From Clostridia bacterium (GTDB lineage Bacteria > Bacillota > Clostridia > Oscillospirales > Acutalibacteraceae), in assembly GCA_017631745.1 (NCBI GenBank), contig JAGBSR010000167.1, forward strand, positions 1 to 8,562: a stretch of 8,562 nucleotides of DNA, in the 5' to 3' direction. Positions 1 through 6,689 of the stretch are shown here, one piece after another (positions within the stretch are counted from its first letter, which is position 1; each line of letters starts with the position of its first letter). The notes under the pieces are model-generated. The model was not told where the DNA came from. It saw nothing but the letters and a program-made list of their open reading frames with translations, and made no database searches. Both the position numbers and the translations under genes were made by a program.

Positions 1-1437
1 CTCTTCGTCCATGTTGATTTCGCCGCAAACGGATACACAGCAGTTACCCATACCACGGGCAACACCGGAAGCTTGAGAGTTCATACCACCGCGAACGGTC
101 AGGATACCCGCAGAAGCCTTCATACCGGTGATATCTTCAGGAGAGGTTTCAAGACGAACAAGAACAACCTTTTCGCCACGAGCATTCCAAGCTTCTGCAT
201 CTTCAGCAGTAAATACAACCTTACCGCAAGCAGCACCGGGAGATGCGCCAAGACCCTTACCAGCAGGAGTAGCAGCCTTAAGAGCCTTTACGTCGAACTG
301 AGGATGGAGAAGGGTATCGAGGTTTCTGGGATCGATCATAGCAACTGCTTCTTTTTCGGTCTTCATGCCTTCGTCAACGAGGTCACAAGCGATCTTGAGA
401 GCAGCCTGAGCGGTTCTCTTACCGTTACGAGTCTGCAGCATGTACAGCTTTTCGTTTTCAACGGTGAATTCCATGTCCTGCATGTCGTGGTAGTGGTTTT
501 CAAGAAGTGCACAAACTTCTGTGAACTGCTTGTATGCAGCGGGGAATTTATTAGCCATTTCAGCGATGGGCATGGGAGTTCTTACACCGGCAACAACGTC
601 TTCACCCTGTGCGTTTGTAAGGAATTCACCCATAAGCTTCTTTTCGCCTGTAGCGGGGTCACGTGTGAAAGCAACACCTGTACCACAGTCTTCACCCATG
701 TTACCGAAAGCCATAGCCTGTACGTTAACAGCTGTACCCCATGAGTAGGGAATATCGTTGTCACGACGGTAAACATTTGCACGGGGGTTGTCCCATGAAC
801 GGAAAACTGCCTGAACAGCACCCATAAGCTGCTCTTTGGGATCTGTGGGGAAGTCAGCGCCGATCTTAGCCTTATATTCAGCCTTGAACTGCTCAGCGAG
901 TTCCTTAAGGTCGTCAGCTGTAAGCTCAACGTCCTGAGTAACGCCTCTTTCTTCCTTCATTTTGTCAATAAGCTCTTCGAAGTACTTCTTACCAACTTCC
1001 ATAACTACGTCTGAATACATCTGGATGAATCTTCTGTAGCAGTCGTAAGCCCATCTGGGGTTGCCTGACTTCTTAGCCATAACTTCAACAACTTCTTCGT
1101 TAAGACCGAGGTTGAGGATTGTATCCATCATACCGGGCATTGATGCACGAGCACCTGAACGTACGGATACAAGGAGAGGTCTTTCGAGGTCGCCGAACTT
1201 CTTACCTGTGATCTCTTCCATCTTTTCGATGTTAGCCATGATCTCAGCAACGATTTCATCGTTGATCTTGCGACCGTCTTCATAATACTGTGTACAAGCT
1301 TCTGTTGTAATTGTGAAGCCCTGAGGAACGGGAAGGCCGAGAGTTGTCATTTCAGCAAGGTTTGCACCCTTACCGCCGAGAAGCTCTCTCATGCTGCCGT
1401 TGCCTTCTTTGAAAAGGTATACCCATTTCTTAGCCAT
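1..1437 (-). CDS. ppdK: Pyruvate, phosphate dikinase, N-terminal 479 codons; catalytic His replaced by Gln
   Basis: PPDK interconverts pyruvate, ATP and Pi with PEP, AMP and PPi in the cytoplasm. The frame runs from ATG at 1437-1435 to the left edge without a stop; the family is about 870-880 aa, so roughly half is present. The start follows AGGAGG (1446-1451) with 8 nt spacing. Residues 1-340 are a well-conserved ATP-grasp domain: LLGGKGANLAEM (19-30), SVRSGARASMPGMMDTI (91-107, including the ATP-site Arg), and FTVENEKLYMLQTRNGKRTA near 320-342 with the expected Glu, Gln and Arg. The phosphohistidine domain follows (ASPGAACGKV, LVRLETSPEDITGM, ILTVRGGM). Numbering matches my memory of the Clostridium symbiosum enzyme without gaps, so the catalytic His should be residue 455. 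The codon there (75-73) is CAA, Gln. Nearby differences from the remembered consensus are Asn453 for Thr, Ser457 for Ala, Gly458 for Val, Asn463 for Thr and Val466 for Gly. Family assignment is very secure; dikinase activity is doubtful. The PEP/pyruvate domain is off-window. Confidence 0.95.
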   Translation of the reverse strand, partial: MAKKWVYLFKEGNGSMRELLGGKGANLAEMTTLGLPVPQGFTITTEACTQYYEDGRKINDEIVAEIMANIEKMEEITGKKFGDLERPLLVSVRSGARASMPGMMDTILNLGLNEEVVEVMAKKSGNPRWAYDCYRRFIQMYSDVVMEVGKKYFEELIDKMKEERGVTQDVELTADDLKELAEQFKAEYKAKIGADFPTDPKEQLMGAVQAVFRSWDNPRANVYRRDNDIPYSWGTAVNVQAMAFGNMGEDCGTGVAFTRDPATGEKKLMGEFLTNAQGEDVVAGVRTPMPIAEMANKFPAAYKQFTEVCALLENHYHDMQDMEFTVENEKLYMLQTRNGKRTAQAALKIACDLVDEGMKTEKEAVAMIDPRNLDTLLHPQFDVKALKAATPAGKGLGASPGAACGKVVFTAEDAEAWNARGEKVVLVRLETSPEDITGMKASAGILTVRGGMNSQASGVARGMGNCCVSVCGEINMDEE

Positions 1438-1445
1438 TGGAATTT

Positions 1446-1451
1446 CCTCCT
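1446..1451 (-). promoter_or_regulatory. Ribosome binding site of ppdK
   Basis: Read on the minus strand this is a perfect AGGAGG, 8 nt upstream of the ATG at 1437. It fixes the start and suggests strong translation, which is notable for a gene whose enzyme lacks the catalytic His. Confidence 0.85.
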
Positions 1452-1523
1452 GAAAATAAAAAATAATTGATAAGTTTATGCAGGGACAGCCTATAAATGG
1501 TCATAGTTATCCCACTTCAATAG

Positions 1524-1552
1524 ATTTTACCAAATATTTATAAAAAAATCAA
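1524..1552 (-). promoter_or_regulatory. Probable sigma-A type promoter for ppdK
   Basis: On the minus strand, TTGATT (1552-1547) is separated by exactly 17 nt from TAAAAT (1529-1524). A TG one base upstream of the -10 makes it an extended -10 (TGGTAAAAT). The predicted start near 1517 gives a leader of about 80 nt. This is consensus matching by eye; no transcript evidence is available. Confidence 0.6.
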
Positions 1553-1647
1553 CTGTTTTTTTGAATATAGATAAAATAAAATTGCCGCCGTTTTTAGTAG
1601 ATTTTATATAGTGTTTTTCCTGATTTTTTCAGGCACTTGAATAATAT

Positions 1648-1678
1648 GTTAAATTTTCGGTTTTCGGTGGAATTTAAC
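1648..1678. repeat. 8 bp inverted repeat, candidate operator
   Basis: GTTAAATT (1648-1655) and AATTTAAC (1671-1678) are perfect inverted copies separated by 15 nt. The right arm lies where the -35 element of the rightward promoter should be, and no good -35 is present there. A regulator bound to this dyad could activate or repress the lipoprotein-ABC operon. The dyad is seen directly; the operator role is inference. Confidence 0.4.
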
Positions 1679-1695
1679 GCTTCGGTGTGATACAA

Positions 1696-1704
1696 TGTTA
1701 TAAT
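1696..1704 (+). promoter_or_regulatory. Extended -10 promoter for the lipoprotein-ABC operon
   Basis: TGT followed by TATAAT (1699-1704) is a consensus extended -10. The -35 region 17 nt upstream (AACGCT) is poor, as is usual for extended -10 or activator-dependent promoters. The expected start near 1711 leaves a leader of about 40 nt. Confidence 0.5.
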
Positions 1705-1714
1705 GTAATATTAT

Positions 1715-1744
1715 GAGGTATCATATTACCTCTTTTACGGAGGT
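1715..1744 (+). promoter_or_regulatory. Leader with two competing hairpins over the ribosome binding site
   Basis: The ribosome site GGAGGT (1739-1744) is 6 nt before the ATG at 1751. TACCTC (1727-1732) can pair upstream with GAGGTA (1715-1720, 6 bp, 6 nt loop), or its ACCTC (1728-1732) can pair downstream with GAGGT of the ribosome site (1740-1744, 5 bp, 7 nt loop). The pairings exclude each other: the first leaves the ribosome site free and the second hides it. The complementarity is seen directly; regulatory use is inferred, and the short stems could be fortuitous. Confidence 0.35.
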
Positions 1745-1750
1745 CTTATT

Positions 1751-2365
1751 ATGAAAAAAGCATTGGCAACAGCCATGGTTATACTTACGGTATTATGTCT
1801 TTTTACAGCCTGCAAAAAAGACGGTTCAGGCAAAGACAGCACCGACACGGATGACATAAAAGTAGTGGACCTTTCAACCACGAGAGAAAGAGAAGAAACC
1901 ACTGCACCCAAGGCAAACAAAAACATCACCGTTTCTATTCCTAAAGCTTTCGTTGAAAGCAAGGCAGGCGGTGACATAGAAAAATATGCAGCCACCTACG
2001 GCTACAAGATACTCAGAGAAACAGACGGCAGCATAACTATGAAAATGGACGGTATGACATATTCCTTTATGCTTTCGGGTGTCGGTATGGATACCATAAT
2101 CGCTTTGGGCGACATCGTAGATTCAGACGAATATCCCTTTGCTGTGAAGCTCGGCGATTACAACAGCGATTTCAGCTATATCCTTATGCTTATCGACACC
2201 GACAAATATGAGGGCAACCCTTCATATAAAGAATTGGCAGAGCTCATAGGCTTATGCGGTCTTTATTATCAGTATTTCACAATAGAAAAAGACAACAGAT
2301 GTGAAGTTATACTTGCAAGCGAAAAATCCGGCAAGGTTCTTTACAGAGATATTTATACAGACTGA
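1751..2365 (+). CDS. Small secreted lipoprotein of unknown function, next to an ABC system
   Basis: A 204 aa protein starting at ATG 1751 behind GGAGGT. It has a type II signal peptide: a Lys-Lys n-region, a hydrophobic core from residue 4 to 18, and a lipobox FTAC with the lipidated Cys at 21. Phe at -3 is less usual than Leu. Residues 22-57 are a charged, Thr-rich linker typical of exposed lipoproteins. The rest (58-204) looks like a compact alpha/beta domain: a strand ITVSIPKAF, a strand around DGSITMKMDG, and a C-terminal YYQYFTIEKD...CEVILASEKSGKVLY section. The layout recalls small Firmicutes lipoproteins with an ITVxIPK strand and a DGSxTxxM strand, but this is from memory and no function is assigned. 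The ABC ATPase begins 26 nt after the stop, so it is probably a subunit or accessory of that system. It does not look like a solute-binding protein: it is short and lacks a two-lobed layout. Confidence 0.85.
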   Translation: MKKALATAMVILTVLCLFTACKKDGSGKDSTDTDDIKVVDLSTTREREETTAPKANKNITVSIPKAFVESKAGGDIEKYAATYGYKILRETDGSITMKMDGMTYSFMLSGVGMDTIIALGDIVDSDEYPFAVKLGDYNSDFSYILMLIDTDKYEGNPSYKELAELIGLCGLYYQYFTIEKDNRCEVILASEKSGKVLYRDIYTD

Positions 2366-2391
2366 CACCACATCAGATAAGGAGACGTAAA

Positions 2392-3093
2392 ATGAGTTTT
2401 ATTGAATTTGACAAAGTATACAGAAGATACCAGACCGGCGAGGTTTCCATTCCCGCCGTTGACGGTGTATCCTTCCAGATAGAAAAAGGCGAGTTCTGTC
2501 TTATTGTCGGTACCAGCGGTGCCGGTAAATCAACGGTACTCAACATCCTCGGCGGTATGGATATATGCGACGACGGTAAGGTGAGAGTTGCCGGCAGACC
2601 CATCAACGACCTTTCAAAGGCAGAGCTGGTTGACTACAGAAGATATGATGTAGGCTTCATCTTCCAGTTCTACAATCTCGTACCCAACCTTACAGCTCTT
2701 GAAAATGTTGAGCTTGCCACTCAGATGTGTAAAAAACCCATCAAAGCGGAAAAGATTCTGGCAAAAGTCGGTCTGAGAGACAGAATGGATAACTTCCCCT
2801 CACAGCTTTCGGGCGGTGAGCAGCAGAGAGTTTCTATCGCAAGAGCCCTCGCAAAAAATCCCAAGATACTTCTTTGCGACGAGCCTACAGGTGCTCTCGA
2901 TTACCGCACCAGCAAGCAGATACTCAGCCTGCTGCACAGAACCTGCCGTGAGACGGGTACAACAGTAGTTGTAATCACTCATAACACCGCTCTTGCTGCC
3001 ATGGCAGATCGTATTATAACTATGCGTTCAGGTAAGATTGTTCAGATTGCAGTAAATGACCATCCCATACCCGTTGAAAGGCTCGAATGGTGA
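2392..3093 (+). CDS. ABC transporter ATP-binding protein, MacB/LolD/FtsE type
   Basis: A 233 aa cytoplasmic ATPase that should power the FtsX-type permease encoded next. All motifs are present in order: Walker A GTSGAGKST (40-48), Q-loop Gln92 in FIFQFYNL, signature LSGGEQQR (139-146), Walker B ILLCDEP (159-165) with catalytic Glu164, D-loop GALD (167-170), and switch His197 in ITHN. FQFYNLVPNLTALENV after the Q-loop and the DEPTGALD string are typical of the MacB/LolD/YknY group rather than of importers. The start at ATG 2392 is supported by AAGGAG (2379-2384) with 7 nt spacing. The C-terminus has a short extension after the SGKIV strand. The permease start lies 7 nt past the stop, so the two are probably translationally coupled. 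Hydrolysis competence looks intact; the substrate cannot be told from this subunit. Confidence 0.93.
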   Translation: MSFIEFDKVYRRYQTGEVSIPAVDGVSFQIEKGEFCLIVGTSGAGKSTVLNILGGMDICDDGKVRVAGRPINDLSKAELVDYRRYDVGFIFQFYNLVPNLTALENVELATQMCKKPIKAEKILAKVGLRDRMDNFPSQLSGGEQQRVSIARALAKNPKILLCDEPTGALDYRTSKQILSLLHRTCRETGTTVVVITHNTALAAMADRIITMRSGKIVQIAVNDHPIPVERLEW

Positions 3094-3100
3094 TAAGAAA

Positions 3101-6100
3101 ATGAAATTTAGTAATGTTCTCATTACCGACGCCCTTCGTACCGTACAGAAAACCCGGTCGAGATTTTTCTCTATTATGGCCATCGTTGCTCTGGGTGTAA
3201 GTTTCTTTACTGGTATGAATGCAACGGCGCCGGATATGCTTGACACTATGCTGGAGTACGCCAAAACAAGCAACATGGCAGATATCCAGATTATATCTAC
3301 TGCAGGTCTTACTGATAACGATGTTTCTGTTATTCAGTCTATCAACGGTGTTGAAACTGCAATTGGCGAAAAGTTTGTCGACGGTGTTGTCAAGGTCAAC
3401 GGCGCACCTGTAAGTGACACCGACGGCTCCGAGCTTACAGTAAGAGCTCTCCCCCTTGATCTTAACAAGCTTGCAAATGTCAACTCCGGTGTTGACGACC
3501 GAAGCTTTATGAACAGACCTCAGCTTATCGAAGGCTCATGGCCCTCATCACCCAATCAATGCCTTATTGACGAAAGTGCTCTTTCAACTCCGGATGAGTT
3601 CGAAATCGGTGCCGTCATCTCTATTGAGGGTGAAAATAAGGACCTGACAAAATCTCTCACTCATCAGGAATTCACCGTTGTCGGAATTATCCGTTCACCT
3701 CTTTATATTTCCTACGAGAGAGGCTATACCACTATCGGTACAGGTAAGCTCGGTACTTTTATCTACATTCCCTCCGAAAACTTCCTTGATGATTACTATT
3801 CGGTAATGTATATAAAAATCGCAGGAAGTGACAGCTACGACCCCTATTCCAAGGAATACGACGATTTCATCGGTCAGTACACCGACTATATAGACTCAAT
3901 TTCAGGCGAGCTGCTTTCAAACAGAGTCACATCTCTCAAATCTCAGTATTCTGTCGAGGTTGCAAACGCCGAGATTGAATATGCCAAGGCTAAAACTGAT
4001 ACCGAAGCAAAGCTTGCTGCCGCAGAAGAGCAGATGAAAGAAATTCTCGATATGGCTGAAAACGGCGAGCAGAAGCTTCTTGAATACAAACAGCAGTATA
4101 ACGAAAAGGCACAGGAAGCAGCCAATGCCATAGACTCTGGTAAATTTGAGCATTCCACACAGTATGCACAGTGGGAAGCAAAAATGAAAGAGTACAACGA
4201 AACCAAGGCACTTCTCAAACAGCACGAAAATGCAGAGCAGCAATATAACAACGCCAAAACAGAGCTCAATGTTGCTAAGCTTCAGGTGAACACCATGGCT
4301 TCAACCGTTGATTATCTCTCAGACCTTGTTGTTACAACCCGCTCAGCTCTTGATCATTTTGAAGAGACACAGTCAGGCGGTATTGAGGGTATGATTGACC
4401 GCTTTCTGGATTCAGGTCTGGCCGGCGAAGAGGTTGACCAGATTATCAACACCATCAGAACAGCAACCGCCGTCGGTACTGCAAAGGAAATGGTGGCTTA
4501 TATGGAGCCTCAGCTTCAAGCTCTTGAAGTCAAGCTGGCATCAGCAAAAAAAGACCTTGCAGACTCTAAAACAACTCTCGCCCAGAAAGAGGCTGAACTC
4601 AAGCAGGCAGAGCAGATGATAGCTCAGCTCAAGCAGGCAGAAGCTCAGATGGAAAGTGCTCAGCAACAGCTTGAAGAAGCTGAAAAACAGCTCACCGACG
4701 CAGGCTATGATATTCAGTTCGGCGAGCTCGAAGTTCTCACTCAGCTCAGCGATATGAAAAATCAAATTAACCTCTATGAACAGAGTGTAATGCTGGCTAA
4801 AGAAAAGGCAGCCACTATCGAAGAGGAGTTCAAATCAGGAAAACAGCAAGCAGAAAACGCACTTGAAAGTGCAAGACTTCAGCTTGAAGAAGCAAAACAG
4901 TTCCTTCTGGGTCTCGATTCAGCCAAGTGGACAGTTTCCAACAGAGATGACTCCCTTTTAGGTTTCGAGGATTATGCAGAGGTGGCAAGCAGAACTGCAG
5001 CTCTTTCAGCCATCTTCCCCTGGTTCTTCTTCCTTGTTGCAGGTCTGGTTTGTCTTAATACAATGACACGAATGATTGAAGAAGACAGAACGAGACTCGG
5101 TACTTTCAAGGCTCTCGGTCTTACAGATACCGAAATTATGTCAAAGTATCTTATCTACGCTTTACTCGCTTCATTAATCGGCAGCGTAGGAGGCTCCCTC
5201 TTCGGATTTGTATTCTTCCCCTCCGCAGCTTCTATGGGCTTCCAGATACTCTTTGATATGCCGTCGCTTATTTTATCTTACCGTTTCGCCTACGGTATCA
5301 CAGGCATACTTATTTCAGTTGCTATCACAGTTTTTGCAGCATATCACACCTGCTATAAGAGTCTCGCAGTTGTACCCTCAACTCTTATGCGTTCCAAGGC
5401 TCCCGTATCAGGTAAGAGGATTATCCTTGAAAACCTGCCCTTTATATGGTCAAGACTTAACTTCACCTGGAAGGTAACTCTCAGAAATGTTTTCAGAAAT
5501 ATGAAACGCTTTGTAATGGCCACTCTGGGTGTAATGGGCTGTACAGCTCTTCTGGTTGCAGGCTTCGGTCTCAACGATTCCATTAATGACACTCTTGCAA
5601 ATCAGTTCACCAAAGAGGATCGAATATGGAGTTACGATATGCAGATCGTTCTCAACGGTGACTTTGATACCACCGTTGAGAAATGTGAAGGCTATGAAGC
5701 TGTAAAGAATCACTCTATGATTCAGTCTGCATCTCTGAGCTATATGAAAGTTTTCAACGCTGTCAGCGATAACGGTGAAAAATTTCTTGAAACTTATCTT
5801 ATCGTACCCGAAGAAGCTTCGGCCCTCAGCAACTATATCAACCTTAGAGAAAGAGGCAAGGGTACTCAGCATCTTCTTTCAGATAACGGTGCAATCATCA
5901 CCGAAAAGCTGGCTCAATCTATGAGCATAAAACCCGGTGACTATATCACAATAGAAATCGATGATAATCAGAGAGTACAGCTTCCCGTTGCAGCTATCAC
6001 AGAAAACTACGCTTTCCATTATGTCTATCTCTCGAAGGCACTCTACACCAGCATCTTCGGTTCAAATCCCAGATACAACTACATCACCGCTAACCTTGCC

Positions 6101-6625
6101 ATTGACAATATTTCAAACGAGCAGGAGGTTCAGCTGACAAAGGATTTACTGGACGAATATGAAATCAGCGCAGTTGCCTTTACAGAACAGATTCAGGATT
6201 CTTTCATTAATATCCTTGACTCTATTGAATATATCGTTCTAATCCTTATTGTATCGGCAGCTTTACTTGCCTTCATAGTTCTCTATAACCTGTCAATCAT
6301 TAACATCACTGAGCGTATCAAGGAAATTGCAACTCTCAAGGTGCTTGGCTTCGATGATATGGAGGTTTCCGCATACATCTTCCGTGAGAATGTCATTCTT
6401 TCAATTATAGGTATGACTGAAGGTGTCGTAGCAGGTATAATTCTTCATAAACTGGTGCTCTTTATGGCAGAGGTTGACATCGTTATGTACGGCAGAGATA
6501 TCCACTTCCTGAGCTATATCTATGCACTGGCTATGGCATTTGGTTTCTCTATGTTCGTCAATGTTGTTCTTCACAAAAAGTTGCAGAAGGTCGATATGGT
6601 AGAATCACTCAAGTCCATAGAATAA
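3101..6625 (+). CDS. Large FtsX/MacB-type ABC permease with a long extracellular coiled-coil insert
   Basis: Start chosen at ATG 3101 (1174 aa) because it opens a typical permease N-terminus right after the ATPase stop. An in-frame ATG at 3056 would lie inside the ATPase gene. Layout: TM1 about 22-41; a MacB-like extracellular domain about 42-270; a Gln/Glu/Ala/Lys-rich coiled coil in two arms, about 275-400 and 467-602, joined by a less regular helical part; TM2 about 638-656, TM3 683-708, TM4 729-750; TM5 804-823; a second extracellular domain about 824-1040; TM6 1044-1065, TM7 1098-1123, TM8 1140-1159. The FtsX cytoplasmic motif occurs twice, as RTRLGTFKALG (663-673) after TM2 and RIKEIATLKVLGF (1072-1084) after TM6, so the protein is two FtsX units in one chain. 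In this superfamily, ATP hydrolysis drives extracellular movements for export, lipoprotein handling or hydrolase control. With the lipoprotein and ATPase it should form one envelope machine of unknown target. Confidence 0.9.
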   Translation: MKFSNVLITDALRTVQKTRSRFFSIMAIVALGVSFFTGMNATAPDMLDTMLEYAKTSNMADIQIISTAGLTDNDVSVIQSINGVETAIGEKFVDGVVKVNGAPVSDTDGSELTVRALPLDLNKLANVNSGVDDRSFMNRPQLIEGSWPSSPNQCLIDESALSTPDEFEIGAVISIEGENKDLTKSLTHQEFTVVGIIRSPLYISYERGYTTIGTGKLGTFIYIPSENFLDDYYSVMYIKIAGSDSYDPYSKEYDDFIGQYTDYIDSISGELLSNRVTSLKSQYSVEVANAEIEYAKAKTDTEAKLAAAEEQMKEILDMAENGEQKLLEYKQQYNEKAQEAANAIDSGKFEHSTQYAQWEAKMKEYNETKALLKQHENAEQQYNNAKTELNVAKLQVNTMASTVDYLSDLVVTTRSALDHFEETQSGGIEGMIDRFLDSGLAGEEVDQIINTIRTATAVGTAKEMVAYMEPQLQALEVKLASAKKDLADSKTTLAQKEAELKQAEQMIAQLKQAEAQMESAQQQLEEAEKQLTDAGYDIQFGELEVLTQLSDMKNQINLYEQSVMLAKEKAATIEEEFKSGKQQAENALESARLQLEEAKQFLLGLDSAKWTVSNRDDSLLGFEDYAEVASRTAALSAIFPWFFFLVAGLVCLNTMTRMIEEDRTRLGTFKALGLTDTEIMSKYLIYALLASLIGSVGGSLFGFVFFPSAASMGFQILFDMPSLILSYRFAYGITGILISVAITVFAAYHTCYKSLAVVPSTLMRSKAPVSGKRIILENLPFIWSRLNFTWKVTLRNVFRNMKRFVMATLGVMGCTALLVAGFGLNDSINDTLANQFTKEDRIWSYDMQIVLNGDFDTTVEKCEGYEAVKNHSMIQSASLSYMKVFNAVSDNGEKFLETYLIVPEEASALSNYINLRERGKGTQHLLSDNGAIITEKLAQSMSIKPGDYITIEIDDNQRVQLPVAAITENYAFHYVYLSKALYTSIFGSNPRYNYITANLAIDNISNEQEVQLTKDLLDEYEISAVAFTEQIQDSFINILDSIEYIVLILIVSAALLAFIVLYNLSIINITERIKEIATLKVLGFDDMEVSAYIFRENVILSIIGMTEGVVAGIILHKLVLFMAEVDIVMYGRDIHFLSYIYALAMAFGFSMFVNVVLHKKLQKVDMVESLKSIE
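4598..4640 (+). repeat. Short direct repeat inside the permease coiled coil
   Basis: CTCAAGCAGGCAG occurs at 4598-4610 and 4628-4640, a 30 nt or ten-codon offset, encoding LKQAE twice. It is the clearest nucleotide-level trace of internal duplication in the second coiled-coil arm. Low-complexity Gln/Ala/Glu coding could also produce it by convergence. Confidence 0.5.
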
Positions 6626-6642
6626 TTTTATATTATCAATCA

Positions 6643-6668
6643 GGGTGGGTTTCATCCGATTCCCACCC
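6643..6668. other. GC-rich 7 bp hairpin between the permease and aldolase genes
   Basis: GGGTGGG (6643-6649) and CCCACCC (6662-6668) form a perfect stem with a 12 nt loop, starting 18 nt after the permease stop and ending 21 nt before the aldolase ATG. The bases after it are ATAAAAAAGG rather than a T run, so it is not a standard intrinsic terminator for the ABC operon. It may stabilise a processed end, be a weak terminator, or shape the aldolase leader. Confidence 0.6.
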
Positions 6669-6689
6669 ATAAAAAAGGAAAGTGAATAT

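Larger units (their letters stand above)
1438..1750. other. Divergent AT-rich control region between ppdK and the lipoprotein-ABC cassette
   Basis: These 313 bases contain no plausible gene on either strand. They hold the ppdK ribosome site and promoter on the left, and an extended -10 and lipoprotein ribosome site on the right. Between them is CCTGA-TTTTT-TCAGG (1619-1633), a 5 bp inverted repeat without a terminator context, since neither flanking gene ends here. A rightward TTGCCG (1582-1587) with TATATA (1605-1610) at 17 nt spacing is a weaker second promoter candidate. Nothing else is recognised. Confidence 0.7.

Noticed and set aside
1..120. Diversity-generating retroelement target as the cause of the clustered PPDK changes
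   Set aside because: No template repeat or reverse transcriptase is visible, the changes are not restricted to adenine template positions in any way I can show, and PPDK is not a known target type.
73..744. Open frame of 223 codons on the plus strand
   Set aside because: It is antisense to the highly conserved ppdK coding strand, has no ribosome site or recognisable domain, and its Ser/Thr/Val-rich product is what a codon-biased antisense frame gives.
1619..1633. CCTGA/TCAGG hairpin as a terminator
   Set aside because: Neither flanking gene ends here, both are transcribed away from it, and the T run is the loop rather than the tail.
3056..3100. Upstream ATG for the permease, adding 15 residues
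   Set aside because: It lies inside the end of the ATPase gene, and the added residues do not resemble a permease N-terminus. ATG 3101 directly after the ATPase stop gives the typical start and spacing.
3917..4269. Cys/Leu/Phe-rich open frames of about 108 codons on the minus strand
   Set aside because: They are antisense to the Gln/Glu/Ala/Lys-rich coiled coil of the permease. Reverse complements of such codons naturally read as hydrophobic Leu/Phe/Cys stretches, and no ribosome site was seen.
6645..6689. GTG start extending the aldolase by 15 residues
   Set aside because: It falls within the GGGTGGG arm of the hairpin and lacks a ribosome site, while ATG 6690 has GGAAAG at 7 nt and matches the family N-terminus.
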